64,000 nucleotides of DNA, from positions 193,829-257,828 of IMG/VR virus record IMGVR_UViG_3300047445_000186; one strand, written 5' to 3'. Of this stretch, positions 48,512-56,901 are shown piece by piece. The position numbers and the translations under genes are program-made. The notes beneath the pieces were generated by a model. It was not told the DNA's origin. It saw only the letters and a program-made list of their open reading frames with translations, and ran no database searches. Positions within the stretch are counted from its first letter, which is position 1. Each line of letters opens with the position of its first letter. Source of the stretch: a virus.

Positions 48512-48820
48512 ATGTCCTTTTCAAAACTGCAACCCGCCCACAAGTACGTGACCGAGATCGCGCAGATGCCGACGACCGAACACTGGGCCGTCGTGTACGA
48601 CGAATCATTCACGTATGACGATGGGTACGGCGACGATCGTCATGGCAAGAGCTACTCCACGAAGTCATACATGACGTACCTGTCGTTCGACAATGTCGAG
48701 CAGGTCATTGCGTGGATCCATGAGAACGAGAACACGAAGTACGGCTCGCCAAAGACCTTCCGCGTTCTGCATGTGAAGCCAGGTGCCGTGAACAAGCAAG
48801 TGTCGATCTCGATCGAATGA
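48512..48820 (+). CDS. Hypothetical protein
   Basis: 102 residues from MSFSKLQPAHKYVTEIAQMP. No ribosome binding site is seen in the 15 nt upstream. Beta-rich with a DDGYGDDRHGKSYSTK loop. ATGA overlap with the first DnaJ gene, so it may be a J-protein partner. No family recognised. Confidence 0.65.
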   Translation: MSFSKLQPAHKYVTEIAQMPTTEHWAVVYDESFTYDDGYGDDRHGKSYSTKSYMTYLSFDNVEQVIAWIHENENTKYGSPKTFRVLHVKPGAVNKQVSISIE

Positions 48821-49728
48821 ATCCGTACCTCGTTCTCGGTCTTGAACGGACAGCTACCAAGAAGCAAGCCAAGGTAGCGTACCGCAAGCTCGCCATGATC
48901 CATCACCCGGATCGGGGCGGGGACAAGGCGCGCTTTCAAGAAATTCAGGCCGCCTGGGCCTGGATCGAGAGCGACAAGCCGGTGCCCCCGGAGACACCCG
49001 AGCCGGCCGTTGAGAAGACATACACGTCTTCGTTCACAGACCCACAGGGCCGCACGAGGCCACCTCCACGACCGTCTCCGGGCTTTCAGTCCGATCGCCC
49101 GACGCAGACCAGAGCCGGTAAGCCGGCTCCAGGTTACGAGGCGAAGGGTCCGCCAAAGCTGCCGAAGACGAAGACGCACGGTCGAGATCACTCGGTTGTT
49201 CTCGAGGTCACGCCACAGCAAGCCGCTCTTGGCTGTATGGTTCCGTTCTTACATACAGATTACGGACGGCCTTCAAAGCTCGAGCACTGGGTTGCTCCAG
49301 GCTCTGGCCCGTACACGGTGTACTGCAGATTCGTGACGGACGAGATGATCGGCTCGCAAGCGCATTCGGTCGGAATTCATGTCACGGTCAAGATCATCAC
49401 GCCGAACACGCATGAGTTCATGCACGAGTCGGAGCTGAACGAGAAACCAACTGGGAACATGAAGGTCACGCTTCGCGTTTCAGCATTGGCGCTTTTCACC
49501 GGTGGTCTGCTCGAGACGAAGGACTACCTTGGTGAGACGGTTCCTGTGGTGATGCCACCTGGGTACGATCCAAGCAAGCCGCTCGTGGTGAACAACAAGG
49601 GGTATGGACCGAAGAATAATCGAGGAGATCTGTACGTGCACGTCGAACCGGTCTTCAAGGATCCGAGCAAGTTAACAACAAGTGATAAGACGCTCTTGAC
49701 GCGTCTTTACGAACAGGTGAACAGATGA
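48817..49728 (+). CDS. DnaJ-like co-chaperone 1
   Basis: 303 residues. J domain at ~1-55 ([42 protein letters not shown] intact), a Pro-rich linker (~57-110), and a DnaJ C-terminal substrate domain ([31 protein letters not shown]). No zinc-finger repeats, so a CbpA-like (type II) J protein. Would deliver client proteins to host DnaK. Followed directly by a second DnaJ gene (ATGA). Confidence 0.88.
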   Translation: MNPYLVLGLERTATKKQAKVAYRKLAMIHHPDRGGDKARFQEIQAAWAWIESDKPVPPETPEPAVEKTYTSSFTDPQGRTRPPPRPSPGFQSDRPTQTRAGKPAPGYEAKGPPKLPKTKTHGRDHSVVLEVTPQQAALGCMVPFLHTDYGRPSKLEHWVAPGSGPYTVYCRFVTDEMIGSQAHSVGIHVTVKIITPNTHEFMHESELNEKPTGNMKVTLRVSALALFTGGLLETKDYLGETVPVVMPPGYDPSKPLVVNNKGYGPKNNRGDLYVHVEPVFKDPSKLTTSDKTLLTRLYEQVNR

Positions 49729-50573
49729 GTGATTTGTACGCGACGCTAGGTGTCGCAAAGAATGCGTCGCAAGACGAGATCAAGAAGGCATACCGAAAGC
49801 TTGCGCAGACGCATCACCCTGACAAGGGCGGTGACGAAGCGAAGTTCAAGGAAATCCAGACTGCGTACGACACGCTTGGCGACGAGCAGAAGCGAGCTCA
49901 ACATGATCGCGGTGGGAACGGTCACCAACCATTCGGCGCGTACGGAAATTCGCAGATGGACGACATCTTGCGGCAGATGCGTGAGTCCATGCATCGAGCG
50001 CAGCAAACGTTGCACATGCAGATTCGCGTTCCAATCGCGAAGGCATTCAAGGGCGAGAAGCTTCCGATCACTGTGAACGGCCGCTCGATCGCGTACCAAG
50101 TGAAGGCAGGTATTCCGCAAGGCGTGACGTACATCGACGAGATCCCGTTCGAAGACAAGATGCTCCGCGCCGAAGTCTCGATCGTGATCGATGGTGGACC
50201 ATTCCGCTTCATTCGCCCAGGCACGATGGACGGCAGATTCTTCAGCGGCGATCTCGAAGCCGATATCGAAGTCGACGCGCTTGATCTGATCCTCGGTGGC
50301 TGGACTGTCGTGACTGACTTCCTTGGTAAGCAACTTCAAGTCCGCATTCCTGAAGGGTTCGATCTCGCTACTCGTCTACGCGTTGCTGGCCACGGGTACT
50401 CGCACTGGGTCGGCGATGCGCAAAGCGAACGCGGTGATCTGCATCTGCGCGTGATTCCGAAGTTCGGCACAATCAAGGATCTCGACGTGAAGAAGATTGA
50501 GGACCTCGCAGCTCGAGTTGTTGCAGCGCATGCCGAGCCTGAAGCTCCCGCTGCGGCTGAAGGAGAAGTGTAA
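49725..50573 (+). CDS. DnaJ-like co-chaperone 2
   Basis: 282 residues. J domain ([43 protein letters not shown] intact), G/F-poor linker, and C-terminal domain ([66 protein letters not shown]). CbpA-like without zinc fingers. Paralogue of the preceding gene but diverged, suggesting different clients. A long Ala/Glu-rich C-terminal tail. Confidence 0.9.
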   Translation: MSDLYATLGVAKNASQDEIKKAYRKLAQTHHPDKGGDEAKFKEIQTAYDTLGDEQKRAQHDRGGNGHQPFGAYGNSQMDDILRQMRESMHRAQQTLHMQIRVPIAKAFKGEKLPITVNGRSIAYQVKAGIPQGVTYIDEIPFEDKMLRAEVSIVIDGGPFRFIRPGTMDGRFFSGDLEADIEVDALDLILGGWTVVTDFLGKQLQVRIPEGFDLATRLRVAGHGYSHWVGDAQSERGDLHLRVIPKFGTIKDLDVKKIEDLAARVVAAHAEPEAPAAAEGEV

Positions 50574-50587
50574 CGCCCATTACACTC

Positions 50588-50619
50588 GTTACAAACTCGA
50601 CCGGCGGATGTAGTACAAT
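50588..50619 (+). promoter_or_regulatory. Early promoter: GTTAC box, N20, TACAAT
   Basis: GTTACA (50,588-50,593), 20 nt, TACAAT (50,614-50,619). TGTAACG at 50,570-50,576 pairs with CGTTACA as a dyad. The leader contains CCATCG/CGATGG and a GGAG ribosome binding site. Confidence 0.65.
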
Positions 50620-50648
50620 CAACCCATCGCACAACGATGGAGTTCCAA

Positions 50649-50861
50649 ATGAAGCTTGCTTATCTGCCAGTCGCATCCAATCCCGCTGCACTGGACGTGT
50701 TCCTGGCCCGCGACGCTGGTCCTCACCACGTCGGGTACGTCGAACTCGAAGATGGCGTTTTCAAGTTCCGCCCGAACGACGCTGGCGCGGACATCGGCTT
50801 CATGGAAGCGCACAGCGAAACCTCCGCTGCCACAGCAGTCTCGGTCGGCCGCCCACTCTAA
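50649..50861 (+). CDS. Hypothetical small protein
   Basis: 70 residues from the ATG at 50,649 (GGAG with good spacing); the ATG at 50,637 overlaps that site. Acidic, beta-rich (HHVGYVELEDGVFKFRPND). Starts an operon that continues to about 52,595. No family recognised. Confidence 0.68.
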   Translation: MKLAYLPVASNPAALDVFLARDAGPHHVGYVELEDGVFKFRPNDAGADIGFMEAHSETSAATAVSVGRPL

Positions 50862-50873
50862 AGGAGCACGAAC

Positions 50874-51143
50874 ATGGGAAAGCTCAATCTCACTTTCACC
50901 CTCCTGAAGACCGAGAACCTCACGGTCAAGGCCGGGAAGAAGATGAAGACCGAGGAGGCGTACTTCTACCAGGGCTCGAACGGCGCGAAGGTCGCGTTCC
51001 ACGCTCATCCCACCCGCGCCTGGAACTGGGTGCTCGTTCCCGAAGGTTCGAACGAGCTCGGTCAGGTGATGGCGAACGCGGTGATCGACGAATTCTGCCG
51101 AGTCGGCGCCGAGCCCGAAGCGATCAAGTCCCTGTCCGTCTGA
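50874..51143 (+). CDS. Hypothetical protein
   Basis: 89 residues, AAAGGAG ribosome binding site. Strand-rich N-terminus (LNLTFTLLKTENLTVKAGKK) and Trp-containing middle. No family recognised. Confidence 0.68.
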   Translation: MGKLNLTFTLLKTENLTVKAGKKMKTEEAYFYQGSNGAKVAFHAHPTRAWNWVLVPEGSNELGQVMANAVIDEFCRVGAEPEAIKSLSV

Positions 51144-51152
51144 GGAGTTCCC

Positions 51153-51437
51153 ATGAGCTTCAACATCCCTCCGCATGACCATGTCCTGCGCCCGTTCATC
51201 GATCTCGAGCAGATCGCGAGCTTGCAGTTCGCCGAGAATCGCATGAAGCTCCGCGGAATCGTGAAGACCCGCGTCGAGGGACGGAAGATGCTCGCTGCGA
51301 ACAAGGAAATCAAGTTCCTGTTCATGCTCGCGGAAACCGTGCATGACGATCTGGTCCTGATCCGCGTGGACAAATTCTCGCAAACCGTCGAATGGAACTT
51401 CGGTTCCCTGTTGCAATTCCAAGGAGATCAAGTATGA
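51153..51437 (+). CDS. Hypothetical protein
   Basis: 94 residues, TGAGGAG ribosome binding site, ATGA overlap with the next short gene. Helix then strands (KFLFMLAETVHDDLVLIRVD). No family recognised. Confidence 0.68.
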   Translation: MSFNIPPHDHVLRPFIDLEQIASLQFAENRMKLRGIVKTRVEGRKMLAANKEIKFLFMLAETVHDDLVLIRVDKFSQTVEWNFGSLLQFQGDQV

Positions 51438-51568
51438 CCGGTCGCGAACTCTTCCGCAAGTACGTTCTGGCAGGTCTCTGCACGAACACCGTGTACCTCT
51501 GGGACGATCTGTCTCCTGTGATGCAGGAGCGCTGGAACCTCCTCGCCACTCAGCTCAAGGAAGTCTGA
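51434..51568 (+). CDS. Small helical protein
   Basis: 44 residues (MTGRELFRKYVLAGLCTNTV, then YLWDDLSPVMQERWNLLATQ, LKEV). ATGA-coupled to the upstream gene and ends 1 nt before the next ATG, supporting coding. Helical; function unknown. Confidence 0.58.
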   Translation: MTGRELFRKYVLAGLCTNTVYLWDDLSPVMQERWNLLATQLKEV

Positions 51569-51569
51569 C

Positions 51570-52193
51570 ATGTCGCTCTTGAACGACAAAACGTGGCTGA
51601 TGGAACAAGCCCTCCCCCTCCCCAAACAGAGAGTCGAAAAGATGTACGCAGGACTTCGCAAGGTTATCAGTGGCGGCCAAACGGGCGCTGATCAAGCAGG
51701 GCTGATCGCTGCTGCGAAGATGAAGATTCCGACTGGTGGCACTGCCCCAGCGAATTGGATGACGCAAGCGGGTCCGAACCCCCTGCTCGAAGTTCTCGGC
51801 CTGAAGGCGGAAGGCACGCTCAGAACTCGCACGATCAAGAACATCACGGACTCCGTCGGCACCGTGCTCCTGACCGTCTCGCCGAACTCGCCTGGTTCGG
51901 TCCTCACGCGGAACGAGTGCAAGCGCCAAGGGAAGCCGATCCTCGAGATCGACCTGGTGCCTGTTCTCGAAGGCCTGCAGAAGGGTGGTGGTCAAGACTT
52001 CGCGAACCTCGTGCAGAAAGAAAGCGCGAAGGTCACGCAGTGGATGATCACGGAAGGCGTCACGGTCTTGAACGTCGCCGGCAACCGCGAACGCGGCGAA
52101 GCCCTGATGACGACCACAGCCGTCACGACGATCTTGACGAACGCGTTCAAGGCACTCGACAACGTCGACGCAATCGTGCGGGAATTCGCATGA
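51570..52193 (+). CDS. SLOG/LOG-fold putative molybdenum-carrier-like protein
   Basis: 207 residues. VISGGQTGADQAGLIAAAKM, GGTAPANW, RTRTIKNITDSVGTVLLTV and KRQGKPILEIDL match the putative molybdenum carrier/SLOG family (SGGQTGAD, RT.xNV.DSDGT, KP). SLOG domains bind nucleotides and appear in nucleotide-signalling and defence contexts. Role here unknown; a cofactor or nucleotide sensor is possible. Confidence 0.75.
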   Translation: MSLLNDKTWLMEQALPLPKQRVEKMYAGLRKVISGGQTGADQAGLIAAAKMKIPTGGTAPANWMTQAGPNPLLEVLGLKAEGTLRTRTIKNITDSVGTVLLTVSPNSPGSVLTRNECKRQGKPILEIDLVPVLEGLQKGGGQDFANLVQKESAKVTQWMITEGVTVLNVAGNRERGEALMTTTAVTTILTNAFKALDNVDAIVREFA

Positions 52194-52390
52194 GCACGAA
52201 ACTGCACGTACTCGTGAAGGTCGTTTACAGCGACTTCGACATCGCGGTGCCCACGCCGATCGCTGTTTCGGCGAACGTGGAACGCCTTCGCATCGAAGCG
52301 GCTGAGCTGAACACGAAGCTCACGGCCGAAGAGCGTCGCGTGGAAACGCACTACAAGGTGCAGGGCCAGGTGAAGTTCCTCGATGTCTGA
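52190..52390 (+). CDS. Hypothetical small protein
   Basis: 66 residues from MSTKLHVLVKVVYSDFDIAV; ATGA overlap upstream. Strand-helix layout. No family recognised. Confidence 0.65.
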   Translation: MSTKLHVLVKVVYSDFDIAVPTPIAVSANVERLRIEAAELNTKLTAEERRVETHYKVQGQVKFLDV

Positions 52391-52595
52391 GTTCACACCA
52401 GGAACGGACGAGGACATCGAGCATCTTGAGTTCCGTGTCAGGACTGCCGCGAAGGTCCTTGCTGACGTGGATGTCCAAGACCAGCTCGCGTTCATGGCGA
52501 ATCTGATGTGGCTGAAGCAGAACCATGAGAATCTCGAGATCAGCCGAATGCTTCGCCATCGAATCCGTGAAGAGGAAGCGCGATTCCCTAAATAA
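52383..52595 (+). CDS. Hypothetical helical protein
   Basis: 70 residues, overlapping the upstream gene by 8 nt. Fully helical (EFRVRTAAKVLADVDVQDQL). No family recognised. Its stop TAA lies inside the late promoter TAAATA of the next gene. Confidence 0.66.
   Translation: MSEFTPGTDEDIEHLEFRVRTAAKVLADVDVQDQLAFMANLMWLKQNHENLEISRMLRHRIREEEARFPK
52589..52594 (+). promoter_or_regulatory. T4-type late promoter abutting start codon
   Basis: CCTAAATAAGGGCATG: the core is followed by 5 nt and the ATG at 52,600. The AGGG overlaps the expected transcription start, so the ribosome binding site is probably not transcribed in full. Confidence 0.7.
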
Positions 52596-52599
52596 GGGC

Positions 52600-53019
52600 A
52601 TGCTGATCACTGAACTCTTCTCCAAAGACACGACTCTCACAGTCGTGAAAGACACGCCACAGGAATTCTCGACTCGATCCAAGATTGCTGGGCGCGTCAT
52701 TGAGTTCACCGCAAAGCTCGCTGCAGGCAGCTGGTTGATCTTCTTCGTCGAGAAAGATCCTGACGGCAAGAGCATTTACGACACCACGACCCCCACTGGA
52801 AATGGTGCTGAGTTCGAAGTGTTCTCGATGGTCTTCCAAAGCCTTCGCGAGTTCATCAAGAAGCGCAATCCAGAGAAGATGGACTTCGCTGCCGCTGGAA
52901 CCAATCGCGCAAGTCTGTACCGTCGGATGCTGAAGCGTTTGGTGGGGTATGACTTCACCGAAACCAAGCCGCAACCTGGCGTTTCAGGGTTCAAGATCTT
53001 CAAGCAACCCAAGACCTGA
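52600..53019 (+). CDS. Late protein, paralogue of 59,489-59,971
   Basis: 139 residues. Shares LITELFSKDTTLTVVKD (versus KIFEILNTNTTLTVVKDNGK) and a matching FTAKL/EFRMD core with the minus-strand gene at 59,489; both end in a helix-rich RASLYRRMLKRLVGYDF / RAKLYNRFIKRWKLNGYTY segment. Short N-terminus with I-x-E at residues 3-5 (ITE), weakly like a prohead-protease site. Late promoter 5 nt upstream. Likely a structural or head-internal protein; function unknown. Confidence 0.65.
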   Translation: MLITELFSKDTTLTVVKDTPQEFSTRSKIAGRVIEFTAKLAAGSWLIFFVEKDPDGKSIYDTTTPTGNGAEFEVFSMVFQSLREFIKKRNPEKMDFAAAGTNRASLYRRMLKRLVGYDFTETKPQPGVSGFKIFKQPKT

Positions 53020-53032
53020 TGTAGCTCAGGTT

Positions 53033-53058
53033 TCATGCGCCTTACAATAGGTGCATGA
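53033..53058 (+). promoter_or_regulatory. Early promoter with dyad across -10 and ATG
   Basis: -10 TACAAT (53,043-53,048), six bases, ATG at 53,055. TCATGC/GCATGA (53,033-53,038; 53,053-53,058) forms a perfect 6-bp inverted repeat across the -10 and start codon. Confidence 0.55.
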
Positions 53059-53603
53059 CACTCACAGACAAAAGCAAGTTCCTCGCGTTCTTGCTGAGGC
53101 ATAAGCCGCAAGAAGCAAACCTGATTCTCGACAAGCAGGGCTGGTGCCCGATCGCTGACATCACAGCGAACACCGAGATCACCTTCGAAGATTTGATCTC
53201 GATTGTCGACACCGATAAAAAGGGTCGGTACTCGTTCGATCAGCCGAAGCAGTCCTCGCAAGCGCCGACAAAAATCCGCGCAAATCAAGGGCACAGCACC
53301 GACAAGGTCAAGCTCTCGTTCAAGACGGCCGTTCCTCCAGTCGTTCTGTACCATGGCACTTCAGCCGAAGCTGCCGTTCAAATCTGCCGCATTGGCCTGC
53401 TCGCGATGAGCCGCCATCACGTCCATCTCTCTGCTGACATCGAGACTGCCCGCACCGTCGCATCCCGGCGTAAGGGCAAGACAGCGATGTTCCTCGTGGA
53501 CGCTAAGCGAATGCTCGCCGACGGGTTGAAGTTCCAGCTCTCTGAGAATGGAGTCTGGTTGGTTGACGCCGTACCCGCTAAGTACCTTACACAGGAAACT
53601 TAA
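53055..53603 (+). CDS. kptA: RNA 2'-phosphotransferase KptA/Tpt1
   Basis: 182 residues. Matches the KptA/Tpt1 family end to end: SKFLAFLLRHKPQEANLILD, QGWCPIADI, KGRYSFD, KIRANQGHS, PPVVLYHGT, GLLAMSRHHVHLSAD and SENGVWLVDAVPAKYL. Transfers the 2'-phosphate left at an RNA splice or repair junction to NAD+, giving ADP-ribose-1''-2''-cyclic phosphate. Overlaps the thyA gene by 1 nt. Its product is the substrate of the macro-domain protein encoded downstream. Confidence 0.92.
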   Translation: MTLTDKSKFLAFLLRHKPQEANLILDKQGWCPIADITANTEITFEDLISIVDTDKKGRYSFDQPKQSSQAPTKIRANQGHSTDKVKLSFKTAVPPVVLYHGTSAEAAVQICRIGLLAMSRHHVHLSADIETARTVASRRKGKTAMFLVDAKRMLADGLKFQLSENGVWLVDAVPAKYLTQET

Positions 53604-54541
53604 TGGATAACATGTACACCTTCGAAGACGAATACCTGGATCTGCTCGATTTCATTCTGAAGCGCGGCGAAGACCGCGGTGATCGCACTGGAACTGGAAC
53701 ACGCGCCGTGTTCGGCCAGCGCCTGCAGATTGATTTGAAGCAGGGTTTTCCGATCATGACGACCAAGAAGGTCGGTCTGAAGTCAATCATCTCTGAGCTC
53801 CTCTGGTTCGTTGAAGGCAGTGGTGATGAGCGGCGTCTGTGTGAGATTCTGTACGGTACCCGTGACGCTGCAAAGCGCACAATCTGGACCGACAATGCGA
53901 ACTCCTCGTACTGGAAGCCGAACGCAGAATTTGAGGGTGACCTCGGACGCGTCTACGGTGTTCAGTGGAGGCACTGGAAGAGTCTTACACTGAAAGAATC
54001 CGGGGCCCACGTCGATCATTCTGGTGGTTCCGAGACACATTTCGACGCGAAGGTTCTCGTGCAAGAGGTCGATCAACTGAAGCGAGTGATCGATACCCTG
54101 AAGACGAACCCGACCGATCGTCGTCTCGTCCTGACGGCCTGGAACCCAGGCGAACTCGGCTCGATGGCTCTGCCACCATGCCACATGTTCGCGCAGTTCT
54201 TCTTGTCGAACAAGAACGAGCTGAGCTGCCAAATGTACCAGCGCTCGGTTGACGTGTTCCTCGGCTTGCCGTACAACATCGCGTCGTACGCAGCACTGAC
54301 GCACATGATTGCTCGAGTGATCGGTGCTGAGGTTGGTGAGCTGATCATGGTTCTCGGCGACACGCACATTTATCAGAATCACATCGATCAAGTGAAGCTC
54401 CAGCTCAGCCGCGAACGATTCGATCTGCCAAAGCTCGTGATCAGCGGTGAGCAAAAATCCATTGACGATTTCAAGCTCGCCGATTTCTCCCTTGAAGGTT
54501 ACCAGTGTCACGAAGCGATCAACGCCACAATGGCGATCTGA
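53603..54541 (+). CDS. thyA: Thymidylate synthase
   Basis: 312 residues, all canonical features: RTGTGTRAVFGQRLQIDLKQ, WFVEGSGDERRL, ALPPCHMFAQF with Cys193, QRSVDVFLGLPYNIASYAAL with the uracil-specificity Asn225, and DTHIYQNHIDQVKLQL. Makes dTMP from dUMP and methylene-tetrahydrofolate. Its Asn contrasts with Asp222 in the TS-family enzyme at 16,882, showing the phage uses both enzymes. The last 37 nt overlap the next gene. Confidence 0.95.
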   Translation: MDNMYTFEDEYLDLLDFILKRGEDRGDRTGTGTRAVFGQRLQIDLKQGFPIMTTKKVGLKSIISELLWFVEGSGDERRLCEILYGTRDAAKRTIWTDNANSSYWKPNAEFEGDLGRVYGVQWRHWKSLTLKESGAHVDHSGGSETHFDAKVLVQEVDQLKRVIDTLKTNPTDRRLVLTAWNPGELGSMALPPCHMFAQFFLSNKNELSCQMYQRSVDVFLGLPYNIASYAALTHMIARVIGAEVGELIMVLGDTHIYQNHIDQVKLQLSRERFDLPKLVISGEQKSIDDFKLADFSLEGYQCHEAINATMAI

Positions 54542-55026
54542 AGCCATCGGTTTTCTATCGGTACATCCGCCCGGCTCGGTTCCTTGAGAACCGCGCTGAG
54601 GTCGTCGTATCGCCGAACGGTGGGGTGTGTCTTCGTTTCGAGATCTACAGCGGTCAGCTCTGGTTCACGTTCGCTCGTGGATCTTCAAAGGACCGATTCT
54701 CAAAGGACGTCGCTAAGAAGATCGCGGATCATCGCTCGATGTCGGCACGAATCGTTCCAATCGGCGATATCACTCCGTTCGCAGGAATTCTGCCAAAGGT
54801 CACGAAGGATACGGACGAGCTGATCACGCTCGTGATCGACTGGTGCCTGACTTGGTCAGCCCCTGAAACGCCAACTGGGAAATTCCTTCAGGTCGAGTAC
54901 GATGAGCTCGCGAAACAGCTCGCGGAAATTCGCTTGAAAAATTCCCAGCAAGAAAAAACCGCCGAAGAATGGAAATCCATTCAGGCTGCAGCAAATTTCG
55001 CAGGACAATATCGTGCTCCAACGTGA
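54505..55026 (+). CDS. Hypothetical protein (GTG start)
   Basis: 173 residues. GTG at 54,505 has an AAGG ribosome binding site inside the thyA end; no upstream or nearby ATG fits. Helical C-terminus (LAKQLAEIRLKNSQQEKTA). Lies between kptA/thyA and the macro gene, all tightly overlapping. No family recognised. Confidence 0.62.
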   Translation: MSRSDQRHNGDLKPSVFYRYIRPARFLENRAEVVVSPNGGVCLRFEIYSGQLWFTFARGSSKDRFSKDVAKKIADHRSMSARIVPIGDITPFAGILPKVTKDTDELITLVIDWCLTWSAPETPTGKFLQVEYDELAKQLAEIRLKNSQQEKTAEEWKSIQAAANFAGQYRAPT

Positions 55027-55534
55027 AGGCAATCTCCTTGACCATGTCAAGGCTGGGATCATCGTTCAACAAGTGAACGCCCAAGGCGTAATGGGATCTG
55101 GGATCGCGAAATCGATTCGAGATAAGTGGCCGGTCGTCTGGGAAGAGTACTCAAGGGTGGTTCGTCAGAGCACGATTGACATGGGCGCCGGGTACATGGG
55201 GATGATCATTCCAGTCGAAGTCGAGAAGAACCTCTGGGTCGTGAACATCGTCGGCCAACAGTTCTATGGTCGTGAACCTGGGAAACGACCTGGCGGACGG
55301 TACACCTCGTACGACGCGCTTGACCTCGGCTTCCAGCGACTAGGCGCATTCGCTCTCGAGAACATGATCGTCGAAGATGGGCACTACACTGGATACCCGC
55401 AAATTCACTTCCCCTTGATCGGCTGCGGTCTTGGTGGCGGTAAGTGGAGTGTCGTTCAGGCGCTGATCAAGGATCGGCTGCCTGGATTCCACAAGTTCCT
55501 TTGGACCCTTCCGGGGACGAAGGTACCGGCCTGA
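55013..55534 (+). CDS. Macro-domain protein (ADP-ribose phosphatase-like)
   Basis: 173 residues, GTG start overlapping the upstream stop. AGIIVQQVNAQGVMGSGIAK (phosphate-binding loop of macro domains), WVVNIVGQQFYGR and PQIHFPLIGCGLGGGKW. Related to Poa1p/Appr-1''-p processing enzymes. It should bind or dephosphorylate ADP-ribose phosphate products such as those KptA releases, completing an RNA 2'-phosphate removal pathway. Confidence 0.85.
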   Translation: MLQREGNLLDHVKAGIIVQQVNAQGVMGSGIAKSIRDKWPVVWEEYSRVVRQSTIDMGAGYMGMIIPVEVEKNLWVVNIVGQQFYGREPGKRPGGRYTSYDALDLGFQRLGAFALENMIVEDGHYTGYPQIHFPLIGCGLGGGKWSVVQALIKDRLPGFHKFLWTLPGTKVPA

Positions 55535-55538
55535 CGCC

Positions 55539-55544
55539 TAAATA
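55539..55544 (+). promoter_or_regulatory. T4-type late promoter
   Basis: GCCTAAATATCAGG, 31 nt before the ATG at 55,576. Confidence 0.72.
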
Positions 55545-55575
55545 TCAGGTCAAGAACACCGCTTAGCGGGATTAT

Positions 55576-55749
55576 ATGGGACAACACATCAACACAAAGT
55601 CTACCAAGCGCAAGGTCAAAGAGCACGACGAAGGTGCTCGCCGTCAGCGCACGTCTTTCAAGCAGTACCTCCGGAATCTGGAAGAGTCCCTGCTTGAAGA
55701 AGAACTGGAAGACGACCTCGACGACTTGACAGGCTTGAACGACGAGTAA
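55576..55749 (+). CDS. Small acidic late protein
   Basis: 57 residues. Basic first half (TKSTKRKVKEHDEGARRQRT), then an acidic tail of Leu/Glu/Asp (LEESLLEEELEDDLDDLTG). Resembles T4 small prohead core/scaffold proteins such as gp67 in size and charge, but I cannot confirm homology. L-E-E occurs twice and could be prohead protease sites. Late promoter 31 nt upstream. Confidence 0.6.
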   Translation: MGQHINTKSTKRKVKEHDEGARRQRTSFKQYLRNLEESLLEEELEDDLDDLTGLNDE

Positions 55750-55774
55750 CCCGGTTGGATTGAGGTTTGGTCTG

Positions 55775-55780
55775 TAAATA
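55775..55780 (+). promoter_or_regulatory. T4-type late promoter
   Basis: TCTGTAAATAGCAG, 24 nt before the ATG at 55,805. Drives 55,805-57,053. Confidence 0.72.
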
Positions 55781-55804
55781 GCAGATCAAACTCCGAGTCC
55801 AACC

Positions 55805-56281
55805 ATGTTCGTCGTTCCCCTGATCGGTGACAGCATTGATGTCGGTGCAGGTGTTACGCACACTGTACTGTCTTATGCTGCGCTCAAAGATCAACCTGCA
55901 GTGTACGTTGAAAGCGAAGGTGCTGACACGCAAAGTGTCGAGTTCTCCGCGATCAAGAAAATCAACGGCACCCCAGTCACCCTGAGCACCAGCAAGATCT
56001 TCACTGCTAGTTCGCTCGTGAAGCGCACTGTCCAGCTCCCGCAGCCGGGTGACAAGGTCACTGTTGGCGGCCAGGTCCTGAAGGTAAAGGCTCTGAAACT
56101 CCGAGAACATGGAAAGCTGACGAACGGTCTGCTGGTAGCAGGTGTACCAGAAGGCTCGGACGAAGTAACCACGGTTCGCGCATCTCAGATCGATCGGATC
56201 GAACGCGCGAATGGCGACACGAATTTCAAGCGTGCCGCTTTCCTGTCTCTGTACAAAGAGTTTCTTGGTGTCAAAGGGTAA
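55805..56281 (+). CDS. Hypothetical late protein
   Basis: 158 residues. Beta-rich (VAYVE-like VYVESEGADTQSVEFSAIK, VTVGGQVLKVKALKLR), no family recognised. No ribosome binding site is obvious in its leader. Co-transcribed with the YiiX-like protein. Confidence 0.68.
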   Translation: MFVVPLIGDSIDVGAGVTHTVLSYAALKDQPAVYVESEGADTQSVEFSAIKKINGTPVTLSTSKIFTASSLVKRTVQLPQPGDKVTVGGQVLKVKALKLREHGKLTNGLLVAGVPEGSDEVTTVRASQIDRIERANGDTNFKRAAFLSLYKEFLGVKG

Positions 56282-56283
56282 TC

Positions 56284-56901
56284 ATGTCTCTGTTCAACAC
56301 GGTTCTGAATGCAATTTCCGTCTTCGTCGGTAAGACGCACTGGAAGACGAAGAAAGAAATCTCGGCTGATCACAAGGAAGTGATCCGTCAGCTGCTCGCT
56401 AAGGACTACTACATCATCCTTACGAACAACAGCAATCACCTCTCCTCGTACGCAATCAGCTTCGCGCAGTTCCTGATCACTGGCAAGTTCGGCTTCTGGT
56501 CGCACATCCTGATGAATACTGAAGGCGAAGTCCAGACTGACGAAGACTTCCGTCTGATCGAAGCCGTTGGTGATGGCGTGCACTTCACCCCGTTCGACGA
56601 GGTGTTCAAGGTTCAGAAGGTCGCACTGATGAAGCCAAAGAGCATGACGATCGACAAGTGGACGGCAGTTCTCGAGAAGGCGAAGACCGAACTCGGTAAG
56701 CCGTACGACACGATCTTCGATCTGAAGAGCGACTCGGCTCTGAGCTGCGTTGAACTCGTCCGCACTGCCCTGATGGCCGAGCCAGACTACATGCAGAACT
56801 TCGCTGCATTTGAGAACATGGTTCAATCGCACAAGAACCTCACGCCTGGCATGTTCTACACATGCCCAGACTTTGAAGTTGTTTTCGCGGTGAAAGCATG
56901 A
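56284..56901 (+). CDS. YiiX-like permuted NlpC/P60 amidase fold protein
   Basis: 205 residues. FGFWSHILMNTEGEVQTDE with candidate His (SHI) and ALSCVELVRTAL with candidate Cys give the circularly permuted NlpC/P60 (YiiX/DUF830) order His then Cys. GKPYDTIFDLKSDS lies between. Such domains are Cys amidases or hydrolases of peptides, lipids or amidated molecules. Late expression suggests a virion or lysis-associated enzyme. Overlaps the next gene by 4 nt. Confidence 0.7.
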   Translation: MSLFNTVLNAISVFVGKTHWKTKKEISADHKEVIRQLLAKDYYIILTNNSNHLSSYAISFAQFLITGKFGFWSHILMNTEGEVQTDEDFRLIEAVGDGVHFTPFDEVFKVQKVALMKPKSMTIDKWTAVLEKAKTELGKPYDTIFDLKSDSALSCVELVRTALMAEPDYMQNFAAFENMVQSHKNLTPGMFYTCPDFEVVFAVKA

